A DNA stretch of 64,000 nucleotides, taken from Nostoc sp. LPT (lineage in GTDB: Bacteria > Cyanobacteriota > Cyanobacteriia > Cyanobacteriales > Nostocaceae). The stretch lies in the NCBI RefSeq assembly GCF_017115165.1, contig NZ_JABXKF010000024.1:62015-126014 (forward strand). The letters are read 5' to 3'. This document shows, piece after piece, positions 45,186 to 55,831 of the stretch. The notes beneath the pieces were generated by a model. It was given only the letters and a program-made list of their open reading frames with translations. It was not told the DNA's origin and did not search any database. Each line of letters starts with the position of its first letter. Within the stretch, counting starts at the first letter, position 1. Both the position numbers and the translations under genes were made by a program.

Positions 45186-46913
45186 ATGACCCAAACAGCC
45201 CAGCTTAGTCCATCATCTGTCTTTGTCGTGAGCGGCGGTGCAAAAGGGATTACGGCTGAGTGTACTATCAGATTAGCCCAGCAGCAACCCTGCAAATTTA
45301 TCCTTCTCGGTCGCTCCGAACTTTTAGAAATCGAGCCAGATTTTGCTCAAGATTGTGATGAATCAGCATTGAAAAAACGCATCATGGAAAATCTTCTTTC
45401 CCAAGGAGAAAAGCCCACACCCATGAGCGTGCAAAAGATATATAACAAAATTACCTCCAGCCGCGAAATTAAAAAGACTTTAGCAGCAATTCAAAAAACA
45501 GGAGCTAAAGCAGAATATATCAGCGTTGATGTCACAGATACGCAAGCTTTACAGGAAAAACTTGCCACTTCTGTACAACGTATGGGCCCAATTACAGGAA
45601 TCATTCACGGAGCTGGGAATTTAGCCGATAAGTTAATTGAAAAAAAAACAGAACAAGATTTTGAAAAAGTTTACACTGCTAAAGTGCAAGGATTAGAAAA
45701 TCTACTTACTTGCATTAACCCTAGTCAACTTCAGCATTTAGTTTTATTTTCTTCTGTAACAGGTTTTCATGGAAATATTGGGCAGTCTGATTATGCGATC
45801 GCTAATGAAATTCTCAATAAATCAGCCCATCTAATCAAGCAAAACTATCCCTCATGCCATGTAGTTGCGATTAATTGGGGAGCTTGGGATAGTGGTATGG
45901 TGACACCGGAATTAAAAAAAGTTTTTCAAGAGCGTGGAATTGAAGTAATTCCGATCGCAGCTGGGGCACAAATGCTCGTTCAAGAAATAAATAGCGCTAC
46001 TGATGCAACTGCACAAGTTGTGATTGGTAGCACACTTGCTCCACTTGCTACAGAACTAGATTCTCAACTACGAACCCATCATATTCGTCGCCAAATCATA
46101 CTAGCAGATAATCCCTTTTTGCTGGATCATACTATCGCTGGTTCTCCAGTTTTACCAGCAACTTGTGCAATGTCATGGATGATCAACGCCTGTGAACAAC
46201 TTTATCCAGGTTACAGATTGTTTTATCACAAAAACTTTAAAATTTTGAAGGGAATTACTTTCAATGAATCTTTAGCAAAGGAACATATTTTAGAAATAGA
46301 AGAAATTTCCAAGGTGAGCTTTGAAAGCATCGAACTTAAAGCGAAAATCTGGAGTAAAAACGCAGAAGGAAAAATTCATTATCATTTTAGCGCTCAACTC
46401 AATCTCCGGCAAGAAATTCCTATTGGCCGCCCTTATGAATCAATTAATCTTGAACAGGATAACATCATCACTGCAACAGGAAAAGCTTTTTACCAAAATG
46501 GAGGAAGTACATTATTTCATGGCCCTGCTTTTCAAGAAGTCCAAAAAGTCTTAAACATTAGCCCTGAAAAAATCACTACAGAATGTTTTTGGCAAGAAAT
46601 CAGCGACAAGCAACAAGGACAATTTCCAGTGCAATGGATCAATCCTTATACGATTGACTTGAGTATGCACGGGTTATGGATTTGGACACAGCACTTTTAT
46701 CAAGAAGCTTGTTTACCTGGTAGGGTGGAAAAATATGAACAGTTTGTAGCTACACCACATAACAAACCTTTTTACGTTTCTTGTGAAGTGAAAGCGAAAA
46801 CAGCAACTAGTGCGATCGCTGACTTTATCATACATGACCGTCAAGGACAAATATATTCGCGTATGCTCGGTGCCCACGCAATTATTTGGTCGATGAAATC
46901 ACTCAGAAGCTAG
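45186..46913 (+). CDS. Polyketide ketoreductase-dehydratase protein of the hgl operon
   Basis: From ATG 45186 (MTQTAQLSPSSVFVVSGG, after GAGG) the product has 575 residues. The track's earlier TTG start would translate the palindromic repeat. Residues about 10-290 are the catalytic half of a ketoreductase: VVSGGAKGITAE, FSSVTGFHGNIGQSDYAIAN with the Ser and Tyr in place. Residues about 325-570 are a polyketide dehydratase with the His motif LLDHTIAGSPVLP and a later NPYTIDLSMHGLW in the place of the catalytic Asp. In Anabaena the genes hglE, hglF, hglG, hglD and hglC cover these functions; I am unsure which symbol belongs here. It reduces and dehydrates the growing chain. Confidence 0.85.
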   Translation: MTQTAQLSPSSVFVVSGGAKGITAECTIRLAQQQPCKFILLGRSELLEIEPDFAQDCDESALKKRIMENLLSQGEKPTPMSVQKIYNKITSSREIKKTLAAIQKTGAKAEYISVDVTDTQALQEKLATSVQRMGPITGIIHGAGNLADKLIEKKTEQDFEKVYTAKVQGLENLLTCINPSQLQHLVLFSSVTGFHGNIGQSDYAIANEILNKSAHLIKQNYPSCHVVAINWGAWDSGMVTPELKKVFQERGIEVIPIAAGAQMLVQEINSATDATAQVVIGSTLAPLATELDSQLRTHHIRRQIILADNPFLLDHTIAGSPVLPATCAMSWMINACEQLYPGYRLFYHKNFKILKGITFNESLAKEHILEIEEISKVSFESIELKAKIWSKNAEGKIHYHFSAQLNLRQEIPIGRPYESINLEQDNIITATGKAFYQNGGSTLFHGPAFQEVQKVLNISPEKITTECFWQEISDKQQGQFPVQWINPYTIDLSMHGLWIWTQHFYQEACLPGRVEKYEQFVATPHNKPFYVSCEVKAKTATSAIADFIIHDRQGQIYSRMLGAHAIIWSMKSLRS

Positions 46914-47060
46914 TAATCTTCAACTTCTTCTCTCTGCGCCTCTTTTGTCTCATACGTGAGCTATTTCTTCAGCAACCGCCTTTTTAAAGTTTGGGGAACA
47001 GCGTAAATCCTGCGTTTTAAATATCTCTTGCCTAATACCCAAACCTTAAGGATATAACTA

Positions 47061-50000
47061 GTGGAAAAAATAGCGATCATCGGATTATCATGTCTATTTC
47101 CCGATGCTAAAAACCCCGAAGAATTCTGGCAGAATATTGTTAATCAAAAAGATTCGACATCCTCTGCAACAGTCGAAGAAATCGGAGTAGATCCGACAAT
47201 CTTTCACAATCCAGTTAAAGGTACACCAGATAAAACCTATTCTCTCAAGGGAGGATACATCCGGAACTTTCAGTTTGACCCTGGTGAATACAATCTACCA
47301 TCAGAATTTGTTGCTGGTTTAGATAATACCTTTAAATGGTCGTTGTATGCTGCTAAACAAGCAATTGTACATAGTGGTTATTGGGGGAATCAAACTGTTC
47401 TCTCTAAATGTGGTGTAATTTTAGGTAATCTTTCGCTTCCTACGAAATTATCTAATCAATTATTTTCTCCCCTTTACCAAAAAGCGATCGCACCTGCTGT
47501 CAGAGAACTTTTGCAGTATGAAGACTTTGATTTAGCTGTCTCAACTGCAACTAAAGCATCTTTGTACAATGCCATGATATCTGGCTTACCAGCATCTATA
47601 ATTGCTCAAGCTCTATCTCTATCCCAGATTAATTTTTGTCTGGATGCTGCTTGTTCATCATCATTTTATGCTATTAAAGTAGCATCTCATTACTTATGGT
47701 CTGGGAAAGCTGACGCCATGTTAGCTGGAGCCATCAGTAGTGCAGATTCCCTATTTGTGCGGATGTTATTTTCCGGTGTTCAAGGGTATCCAGAAAACGA
47801 CATCAGCCGCCCCTTAGATAAGTCATCAAGAGGGCTAATTCCCGCCGATGGTGTTGGGATGGTGATGCTGAAAAGATATTCTGATGCCATCAGAGATGGT
47901 GATAATATTCTCGCCACTATCTGCGGTAATGGACTTTCCAATGATGGCAAGGGTAAGCACTTACTCAGTCCTAATTCTAAAGGACAAATCCTAGCTTTTG
48001 AGCGAGCCTATAATGAGGCAAAAATTAATCCCAAAATTCTCGATTATTTAGAGTGTCATGTTACTGGTACATTACTGGGAGATACAACTGAAGTCAACTC
48101 TATAGAAACATTTTTTGGTGAAAATAATGATGCTGCACCTCTAGTAGGTTCAGTCAAGGCAAATACTGGCCATTTGCTAACTGCTGCTGGCATGGTTGGC
48201 TTGACTAAAGTGGTTTTGAGTATGTCTCATGGCGTAATTCCACCAACCATTAATATTACTGAACCTTTAACTTCCGAAAGTAGTACAATTTCCACTGACA
48301 AAATTGTTAGAACAGCTACGGCATGGCCCAATACTAATGCACCAATTAAACGGGCAGCCATCAGCGCTTTTGGATTTGGTGGTACTAATTCTCATCTGAT
48401 TTTAGAACAAGGAACTACAACACAATCAGTTGATTCAATTGCACCTGTTCCACCTGTCAAAATTGCCATTGTCGGCATGGATGCCTTTTTCGGTAATTGC
48501 AATGGCTTGGATGCTTTTGAACGCAGTATTTATGATGGAACACAGCATTTTACTTCCCTACCGCCTCAAAGATGGCATGGTATAGAAAATCAAGAGAATG
48601 TCCTGAAAGAGTACGGTTTAACAGATGGAAAAGCACCAATAGGGGCATACATCAAAGATTTTGAAATCGATACTTTATCGTGCAAAATCCCACCGAATGA
48701 AATAGAGAAGTTAAACCCACAACAATTATTGCTCCTGAAAGTTAGCGATCGCGCCGTGAAAGATGCCAAACTACAGGAAGGCAGCAATGTGGCAGTGATT
48801 GTCGCCGCCGAGACAGAATTCTCTGTGCATCAGCTACAGCAAAGATGGAATCTATCTTGGCAAGTTAAGGATGGCTTACTCAACCAAGGAATATCTTTAC
48901 CTGATGAACAGCTGGCGCAACTGGAAACCATTGTCAAAGATAGCATTCACCAACCAGTAGAAATCGGCGAATATGTGAGTCACATCGCCAACATTATGGC
49001 GAGTCGGATTTCTGCTTTGTGGAATTTCACTGGCCCTGCATTCACGATGACGGCTGGCGAAAATTCTGCCCTCAAGGCGTTGGAAGTTGCACAAATGCTA
49101 CTCGCTACGGGAGAAGTTGATGCGGTGGTTGTTGGTGCAGTAGATTTAGCGGGTGGTGTGGAAAATGTCTTATTCCGCAGCCAATTTGCACCAATTAATA
49201 CGGGTGTCAACACGTTAGGTTATGACCAACAAGCCAATGGCTGGACGGTTGGCGAAGGTGCGGGTGCTGTCGTCCTCAAGCGCTACGAAGCTGCTAAAGA
49301 AGACAATGAACGCATCTATGCAGTAATTGATGCCATGAGTTTCGCACAAGGTAATTCTACTTTGAGTAACGCTCTGGTAAAACCTGATGCCTCAGCTATC
49401 AATAATGTCTGCAAACAAGCTTTCCAGATGGCAGAGATTCAACCTACAGAGGTTAACTATGTGGAAGTGTTCGGTAGTGGCATTCCCCAGGAGGATGAAG
49501 CCGAAATCACAGGTTTACTCCAGGCTTATCCGAAAGTGGGCAATAGTCTGCACTGTGCATTGGGCAGCGTCAAAGCCAATATCGGACACACCTATACAGC
49601 ATCGGGGATTGCTAGCTTAATCAAAACCGCTCTCTGTCTTTATTACAGGTATATTCCCGCCACACCCAAATGGTCTGGTGTCAAAACACCGCAAGTATGG
49701 GAAGGTAGTCCCTTCTATGTGGCAATGGAATCAAGACCTTGGTTTGTCGATAAAGGCGGCACACGCAGAATAGCAGCAATTAATAGCATGGGTATAGATG
49801 GCAGTTACGCCCATTTAATCTTATCGGAAGAACCCAGCCAAGAGGAGCGCGATAACAGATATTTGCAGCAAATGCCTTTTCATTTGTTTCCCATCGCAGT
49901 TAGCGATCGCTCCACTATACCCGATTTACTTAACAATCTCCAAAAATCCATTGAAGCTAGTTCTTCTTTATCAGCTACCGCCAGCGAAACATTCGCTACT

Positions 50001-51812
50001 TTTGAACAGCATTCTGATGCAAAATACGTCTTATCAATCACAGGACGTAACACAAAAGATTTACTCAAAGAAATTGAATCTGCCCGCAAAGGTGTAAACA
50101 ATGCTTTTGAAAACGGCACAGATTGGCAAACACCTTTAGGAAGTTATTTCACCGCAAAACCATTGGGTAAAACTGGAGCAGTTGCTTATGTTTACCCCGC
50201 AGCAGTCAATTCTTATATTGGCATTGGTCGCAGTGTATTCCGTTTATTTCCTAAAGTTTTTGAGGACTTAAAAAGTAACAATCTCTACAACCGTGCTGCC
50301 GATGTGGAAAAATTAGTTTATCCCAGAAGCTTGCCTAAATTGACAACCAGGCAACTAGAAACTCTCGAAAAGCAATTGTTAGATGATTCCCTGGCAATGT
50401 TTGAAAGTGAAATTGCCTTTGCTAGATACATGACGGCAATTTTTCGAGATGATTTTCAAGTCAAGCCGCAATGTGTTTTTGGGTATAGTTTGGGTGAAAC
50501 TAGTATGATGGTTGCCCAAGGAGTTTGGAGTGATTTTGAGGGCGGAAGTAACACCTTAAACTCATCACCTCTATTTGGGGATAAGTTATCTGGACCAAAA
50601 AATGCTGTGCGTGAATATTGGGGATTAACAGATTCACCAAACAACAATTTTTGGAATACCTATGTTCTCATGGCGACTCCATCCCAAGTTAAAGAATGTC
50701 TGAAACATGAGAATCATGTCTACTTAACTCAAATCAATACACCAGAAGAAGTATTAATTGCTGGTGATGATGCCGCCTGTAAGCGAGTAATTCAAACTTT
50801 AGGTTGTAATTCTTTCCCCGCTCCCTTCGACCATGTGATACATTGTGAAGCGATGCGATCGCAGTTCGAGGAAATCAAGAAGGTAAACACGTTACCATCG
50901 CAAACTCTTCCCGGTATTGTGTTTTATTCTGCCGCCGATTATCAACCAGTCGCACTTGAAAGTAATGCTATCGCTCACAATATCGCCAAAGGATTGTGCC
51001 AAGAACTTGATTTTCCGCAATTAGTTAATCGTGTCTACGGTGATGGTGTCAAAATATTTTTAGAAGCAGGCGCAGGTAATGTCTGTTCACGATGGATTGA
51101 TAAAATTCTTGGCAATCAAGAACATATCACAGTCTCTCTAAATCGTAGAGGAATGGATGACCATGCTGCAATGGTCAAAGCATTAGCAAAACTACTCAGT
51201 CATCAAGTGAACGTGGATTTATCACCACTGTACAACAAAGCTCAAGGAACTGATAATCAAAATAAAGCAACATTGAGAACAGTTACCTTGGGTGGAAAAG
51301 CAATTGCTGCTACAATTTTGAGCAACGAAAATCGCAAACTTGTTGAAAATTTGGGTGAGGATCTTAAGTGCGATCGCTTCAAAAAACAGCATCTAAATAT
51401 ACCTAATTTCCAACAATCTGAAATCACATATTCTCTTAACACTTCCAACCAAATAACCCCAGAAGAAAGTTATTCTTCTAACATCTTGCCTCAGCCAGAA
51501 GAAGTAAAACCGAAAAATATCATTGATAACGGTTTTGAAACAAGAGAACAATTACAATCTTCTGAGTCAAGTGTAATTAAACAGCCAATTCTTCCTTCTT
51601 ACCCACCTGTCATCACTCAAAAAATTAGTAGCATCATTAGTATGTTCGATTTAAATAAGACACAGTATCAAAAGCTCAATGCTAATAATTCAAAGATAAC
51701 TAAAGCGCATACTGCCTTTTTACAAGCTAGACAAGATTACAGTCAGCAAATGAATGAAATCATTCAATTGCAACTAGCTTGCGCCCAAAACTTGCTTAAC
51801 GACGAATCCTGA
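47061..51812 (+). CDS. Heterocyst glycolipid synthase subunit (KS-CLF-AT, PfaC/PfaB-like)
   Basis: The product has 1583 residues and starts at GTG 47061 with AAGGAT upstream. Domain one (about 1-460) is a ketosynthase with Cys198 (DAACSSS) and the His motifs ECHVTGT and KANTGH. Domain two (about 470-965) keeps the fold (GSVKANIGHTYTASG) but has TAGENSA where the Cys motif should be, so it is a chain-length factor. Domain three (about 1070-1350) is acyltransferase-like with Ser1143 (GYSLGE). The last 180 residues are Gln/Asn-rich and end in a helical segment. KS-CLF pairing is the mark of PUFA synthases and sets chain length. It corresponds to the hglD/hglC region of Anabaena; which name fits is uncertain. 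Confidence 0.87.
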   Translation: MEKIAIIGLSCLFPDAKNPEEFWQNIVNQKDSTSSATVEEIGVDPTIFHNPVKGTPDKTYSLKGGYIRNFQFDPGEYNLPSEFVAGLDNTFKWSLYAAKQAIVHSGYWGNQTVLSKCGVILGNLSLPTKLSNQLFSPLYQKAIAPAVRELLQYEDFDLAVSTATKASLYNAMISGLPASIIAQALSLSQINFCLDAACSSSFYAIKVASHYLWSGKADAMLAGAISSADSLFVRMLFSGVQGYPENDISRPLDKSSRGLIPADGVGMVMLKRYSDAIRDGDNILATICGNGLSNDGKGKHLLSPNSKGQILAFERAYNEAKINPKILDYLECHVTGTLLGDTTEVNSIETFFGENNDAAPLVGSVKANTGHLLTAAGMVGLTKVVLSMSHGVIPPTINITEPLTSESSTISTDKIVRTATAWPNTNAPIKRAAISAFGFGGTNSHLILEQGTTTQSVDSIAPVPPVKIAIVGMDAFFGNCNGLDAFERSIYDGTQHFTSLPPQRWHGIENQENVLKEYGLTDGKAPIGAYIKDFEIDTLSCKIPPNEIEKLNPQQLLLLKVSDRAVKDAKLQEGSNVAVIVAAETEFSVHQLQQRWNLSWQVKDGLLNQGISLPDEQLAQLETIVKDSIHQPVEIGEYVSHIANIMASRISALWNFTGPAFTMTAGENSALKALEVAQMLLATGEVDAVVVGAVDLAGGVENVLFRSQFAPINTGVNTLGYDQQANGWTVGEGAGAVVLKRYEAAKEDNERIYAVIDAMSFAQGNSTLSNALVKPDASAINNVCKQAFQMAEIQPTEVNYVEVFGSGIPQEDEAEITGLLQAYPKVGNSLHCALGSVKANIGHTYTASGIASLIKTALCLYYRYIPATPKWSGVKTPQVWEGSPFYVAMESRPWFVDKGGTRRIAAINSMGIDGSYAHLILSEEPSQEERDNRYLQQMPFHLFPIAVSDRSTIPDLLNNLQKSIEASSSLSATASETFATFEQHSDAKYVLSITGRNTKDLLKEIESARKGVNNAFENGTDWQTPLGSYFTAKPLGKTGAVAYVYPAAVNSYIGIGRSVFRLFPKVFEDLKSNNLYNRAADVEKLVYPRSLPKLTTRQLETLEKQLLDDSLAMFESEIAFARYMTAIFRDDFQVKPQCVFGYSLGETSMMVAQGVWSDFEGGSNTLNSSPLFGDKLSGPKNAVREYWGLTDSPNNNFWNTYVLMATPSQVKECLKHENHVYLTQINTPEEVLIAGDDAACKRVIQTLGCNSFPAPFDHVIHCEAMRSQFEEIKKVNTLPSQTLPGIVFYSAADYQPVALESNAIAHNIAKGLCQELDFPQLVNRVYGDGVKIFLEAGAGNVCSRWIDKILGNQEHITVSLNRRGMDDHAAMVKALAKLLSHQVNVDLSPLYNKAQGTDNQNKATLRTVTLGGKAIAATILSNENRKLVENLGEDLKCDRFKKQHLNIPNFQQSEITYSLNTSNQITPEESYSSNILPQPEEVKPKNIIDNGFETREQLQSSESSVIKQPILPSYPPVITQKISSIISMFDLNKTQYQKLNANNSKITKAHTAFLQARQDYSQQMNEIIQLQLACAQNLLNDES

Positions 51813-51947
51813 CATAAGTCTACATACTTTAACCATCAATGACCTTTGGGAAGGGGAAAGGTTAACTGGTAAAAGGTAAACATTTCTTCCCCATTCCCTA
51901 TTCACCACTCCCCTTTTTTAGTAATCATAATCCGAGGGATAACTGCT

Positions 51948-53621
51948 GTGACAACCGTAGATACGGTACTAAGTAAACACGATAATGGCCTTAATTTCTC
52001 CGCCTGGTCTTATAACAAAAACCAGGTTTGGAAAGGTTCTTTAGAAACTGTATCTTTTGAGAAACAAACCATCAAAGATAAATTGATGGTGTTAAATAAA
52101 CCCTGCTACATCGTGAAAGTTGCCGGAAAAATCGGTGTCACGAATGAGGGGTATTTATCCCCTGGTGATAATGGCACAACAGCACAAGTAGAACTGCTAA
52201 CATTTGCAGCCCCAATCCGCATTCAACAGTTTGGAGATCCGAATTTTCTCTCCTTTCATGGAGTAAAATATGCCTACGTGACCGGCGCAATGGCTGGCGG
52301 GATTGCTTCTGAAGAAATGGTCATTGCACTCGGAAAAGAGCAAATTTTGAGTTCCTTTGGTGCAGGTGGTTTAACTCTAGAACGTTTAGAAGCAGCCATA
52401 AATCGCATTCAACAAGCTTTACCTCAAGGCCCTTATGCATTTAATTTAATTCACAGCCCTAATGAACCTGCGATTGAACGCCGGACTGTGGATTTATATC
52501 TCAAATATCAAGTGAGAACAGTAGAAGCATCTGCATTTCTCGACTTGACCCCCAACATTGTTTATTACCGTGTTGCTGGATTGGGTTTGAATAATGCCAA
52601 TCAAATTGAAATCAAAAATAAAGTCATTGCCAAAATTTCTCGCCGAGAAGTTGCTACTAAATTTCTGCAACCAGCACCAGCGAGAATACTCAAAGAACTT
52701 CTGGAACAAGGATTAATTACTGAGTTACAAGCAACCCTTGCAGCTAAAGTTCCAATGGCTGATGATATTACCGTCGAGGCTGATTCTGGGGGTCATACAG
52801 ATAATCGTCCCCTGGTTTGTGTGTTACCTTCTATTATTGCTTTGCGCGATGAAATTCAAGCACAATATCATTATCAAACACCCATTAGAATCGGAGTTGC
52901 AGGGGGAATTGGTACACCACAATCAGCATTAGCAGCCTTTATGATGGGTGCTGCTTATATAATGACTGGTTCCATTAATCAATCATGCATTGAATCTGGG
53001 GCTTGTGAACATACCAAAAAGTTATTAGCTCAAGCAGAAATGGCTGATATGATTATGGCCCCAGCAGCAGATATGTTTGAAATGGGAGTTAAATTACAAG
53101 TTCTCAAACGGGGTACAATGTTCCCCATGCGAGCGCAGAAGTTATTTGAACTCTATCGCGCTTATGATTCCATTGAAGAAATTCCTTTAGCAGAAAGAGA
53201 GAAATTAGAAAAACAAGTTTTCCGCAAAACTATTGCACAAGTGTGGGAAGGAACTGCTGCTTATTTGTCCCAAAAGAATCCTGAGAAACTTGGGAAAGCA
53301 GTTAATAATCCTAAACTGAAAATGGCGTTGATTTTTCGCTGGTATCTAGGATTATCTTCTCGCTGGTCTAGTTCTGGTGAAAAAGGTAGAGAAGTCGATT
53401 ATCAAATTTGGTGTGGCCCGGCAATGGGCGGTTTCAATGACTGGGTACGCGGTTCTTACCTTTCTGAACCAAATAATCGTGGTGTAGTTGATGTTGCTAA
53501 TCAAATTATGACTGGTGCAGCCTTTTTGTATCGTGTCCAAAATTTGAAAATTCAAGGACTGCAAACTTCCGATTATTACAGTCAGTATCACCCTGTTCGT
53601 TCTACATTAGTGGAGGTTTAA
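51948..53621 (+). CDS. PfaD-like FMN enoyl reductase of the hgl operon
   Basis: The 557-residue protein is of the PfaD/2-nitropropane-dioxygenase type, an FMN-dependent TIM-barrel enoyl reductase acting in trans. Marks are [101 protein letters not shown] and the tail [21 protein letters not shown]. It starts at GTG 51948 preceded by GAGGGAT. It should reduce the double bonds made by the dehydratase, giving the saturated alkyl chain of the aglycone. It is two bases from the next gene, so the pair is translationally close. It matches alr5356 in Anabaena by place. Confidence 0.88.
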   Translation: MTTVDTVLSKHDNGLNFSAWSYNKNQVWKGSLETVSFEKQTIKDKLMVLNKPCYIVKVAGKIGVTNEGYLSPGDNGTTAQVELLTFAAPIRIQQFGDPNFLSFHGVKYAYVTGAMAGGIASEEMVIALGKEQILSSFGAGGLTLERLEAAINRIQQALPQGPYAFNLIHSPNEPAIERRTVDLYLKYQVRTVEASAFLDLTPNIVYYRVAGLGLNNANQIEIKNKVIAKISRREVATKFLQPAPARILKELLEQGLITELQATLAAKVPMADDITVEADSGGHTDNRPLVCVLPSIIALRDEIQAQYHYQTPIRIGVAGGIGTPQSALAAFMMGAAYIMTGSINQSCIESGACEHTKKLLAQAEMADMIMAPAADMFEMGVKLQVLKRGTMFPMRAQKLFELYRAYDSIEEIPLAEREKLEKQVFRKTIAQVWEGTAAYLSQKNPEKLGKAVNNPKLKMALIFRWYLGLSSRWSSSGEKGREVDYQIWCGPAMGGFNDWVRGSYLSEPNNRGVVDVANQIMTGAAFLYRVQNLKIQGLQTSDYYSQYHPVRSTLVEV

Positions 53622-53622
53622 A

Positions 53623-55137
53623 ATGGCTATAAAACAGTCTTTTACAGCAGAGGATATTCAAATATTTTTGATATCTAACTTAGCTAATTTGCTAGGAGTC
53701 GCAACTGATGAAATAGATGTCAAAGAACATTTAGAAAACTATGGTTTGGATTCAGCCCAAGCAATGATTCTAGTAAGTAAATTAGAAAAGTTACTAGGAT
53801 TTCAACCGTCTCCATTGCTCCTGTGGCATTACCCAAATATTGAAGCTCTTTCACAGCGTTTAGCTGAGGAAGTGCAAGAAGGTTCACCAGTTCAAGATAG
53901 AGGGGTGACAGCTTCTAATGCCAATGCTGCACCCTCTGTTCTAGATTTAAGTGCCGAGGCTGTTCTTGACCCTACCATCCATCCCGGCGCTGCATCTAAT
54001 GTGCTTGTGGGTGAACCCAAGAACATTTTTTTAACTGGAGGAACAGGCTTTTTAGGAGCTTTTATCATCCGGGAATTGCTACAAGAAACCAATGCCGATA
54101 TCTATTGTTTAGTGCGTGCTGCCAATACTGAAGAAGGCAAAAGCAAACTCCAAAATAATCTGCAACAGTATGCAATTTGGCAGGAGGAATTTAACTCCAG
54201 AATTATTCCTATTGTTGGCGATTTATCTCTGCCATTATTAGGTGTCGGCTCTGAACAGTTTCAAATTTTAGCTGCCAATATTGATACTATCTATCATAGT
54301 GGTGCTTTGTTGAATTATGTTTTTCCCTACTCAGCACTGAAGGCAGCCAATGTTTTAGGCACTCAAGAAGTTTTGAGATTGGCATGTCAAATTAAAGTCA
54401 AGCCTGTACATTATGTTTCTAGTGTGGCTGTTTTTGAATCCACTGCCTATGCTGGTAAGGTTGTCAAAGAACAAGATGAATTCAATCATTGGGAAGGTAT
54501 TTATCTTGGTTACTCACAAACTAAATGGGTAGCTGAAAAGTTAGTCAAAATTGCTCGTGACCGTGGACTTCCTGTAACTATCCATAGACCACCACTGATT
54601 TCCGGTGATAGTAAAACAGGTATTTGTAACACACATGACTTTATCAATCTGATGACCAAGGGTTGTCTACAAATGGGAAGTTTCCCTGATGTAGATTATA
54701 TGTTGGATATGTCCCCTGTAGACTATGTAAGTAAAGCAATTGTTTATCTATCACGTCAAAAAGAATCCATAGGTAAAGCTTTCAATTTACAACATCCGCA
54801 ACCTGCTGCTTTGAAAATGTTAGTTGAGTGGATACGCTCATTTGGTTATTCAGTTGAGATGATTCCCTATGAAAAATGGCAAGCAGAGTTAATCAATAAT
54901 GTGTCTTCTGTGGACAATCCTTTATACACTCTGCGACCATTTTTACTAGAACGCTGGTCTGATGAACAACTGACTATTCCTGATTTGTACTTGCAAGCTA
55001 GAAGACCTCATATTAGCTGCCAAGATACTCTAAATGCACTAGCAGGTAGTTCTATTGTTTGTCCCCCAATTAACTCTCAATTGTTTATGACTTACACCGC
55101 GTACTTGATTCAAAGTGGCTTCTTAAATATCGCTTAG
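53623..55137 (+). CDS. hetM: HetM/HglB: acyl carrier protein fused to thioester reductase
   Basis: The 504-residue protein starts with an ACP (about 5-85, Ser44 in YGLDSAQAM) and continues with a thioester reductase of the extended SDR class (about 130-500): [62 protein letters not shown] and the catalytic [11 protein letters not shown]. It should take the finished chain from the synthase and release it by NADPH reduction to an aldehyde or alcohol. Length and order equal HetM/HglB of Anabaena (alr5357). It lies directly after the enoyl reductase and ends the synthase operon; a hairpin follows at 55172. Confidence 0.92.
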   Translation: MAIKQSFTAEDIQIFLISNLANLLGVATDEIDVKEHLENYGLDSAQAMILVSKLEKLLGFQPSPLLLWHYPNIEALSQRLAEEVQEGSPVQDRGVTASNANAAPSVLDLSAEAVLDPTIHPGAASNVLVGEPKNIFLTGGTGFLGAFIIRELLQETNADIYCLVRAANTEEGKSKLQNNLQQYAIWQEEFNSRIIPIVGDLSLPLLGVGSEQFQILAANIDTIYHSGALLNYVFPYSALKAANVLGTQEVLRLACQIKVKPVHYVSSVAVFESTAYAGKVVKEQDEFNHWEGIYLGYSQTKWVAEKLVKIARDRGLPVTIHRPPLISGDSKTGICNTHDFINLMTKGCLQMGSFPDVDYMLDMSPVDYVSKAIVYLSRQKESIGKAFNLQHPQPAALKMLVEWIRSFGYSVEMIPYEKWQAELINNVSSVDNPLYTLRPFLLERWSDEQLTIPDLYLQARRPHISCQDTLNALAGSSIVCPPINSQLFMTYTAYLIQSGFLNIA

Positions 55138-55171
55138 AAACTCAAAAATTGCGTAGAATGTGTTAGGAACT

Positions 55172-55204
55172 TAACGCACCGTCCCAGATATTTTCGGTGC
55201 GTTA
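55172..55204. terminator. Hairpin behind hetM, possible operon terminator
   Basis: TAACGCACCG and CGGTGCGTTA are perfect 10-base arms around a 13-base loop, 35 bases after the hetM stop. It may end the synthase operon, but no T-run follows and the sequence is of a type repeated in such genomes. The gap to 55831 is otherwise filled with dispersed repeats (about 55210-55350) and AT-rich sequence. Confidence 0.5.
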
Positions 55205-55570
55205 CAGAAGCTGTAACACAACGCCAGTTGCGACAAGGGATAACGCAGCGTTAGCAAGTCAGACGTTCCTACGGACGCTCGATTACTCGCTACCGCTTCG
55301 CTAATGGTAACGCTACGCTATCGAGTGTGAGGAACCTTCACAACGCACTGGCTCCACTACAAAATAATTTTATTTAGTCCATTGTTTTAAACTCAGTACT
55401 ACTGAATAGCCAATTTTTCAGATGCCAGCAACAACTTATAGACTAACAGCGGCAATATAATTGCCCTGTTTTTTTATGCCCAATAATGTAAATTTTTAGA
55501 ATTCAACTCTTGACAGAAGCAATTGAGGATAGAATGGTTAGTATCGGGCATAAAAGTTTTATTTTACCTG

Positions 55571-55598
55571 CTGGCTTTTGTGAGTAATCAAAAGCCAG
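55571..55598. repeat. Perfect hairpin upstream of hetN
   Basis: CTGGCTTTTG and CAAAAGCCAG pair perfectly around an 8-base loop within the 690-base gap between hetM and hetN, about 230 bases before the hetN start. It could lie in the hetN leader; no function can be read. Confidence 0.45.
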
Positions 55599-55831
55599 AC
55601 GCTAGTAGTTTGAAATAACTGAACTTCTTTAATGCCCAACTTATTCGATGCATAAATCCTAAATTTGCGTTCGGATTGCTACATCTATCCAAGGCATCAC
55701 ACAAGCATTTGAAAGGGTAATAACTCAAGACATTTCTCGTCAGTTGAGATATTACGCATACTTAATTGTAGAACGAGAACGACTGTAAATGCAACGCAGC
55801 TTCATCAAATTGAATTCATCAACATTCTTAC

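Noticed and set aside
55500-55535. TTGACA-TAGAAT promoter upstream of hetN
   Set aside because: The spacing between the boxes is about 14 bases, too short for a standard promoter.
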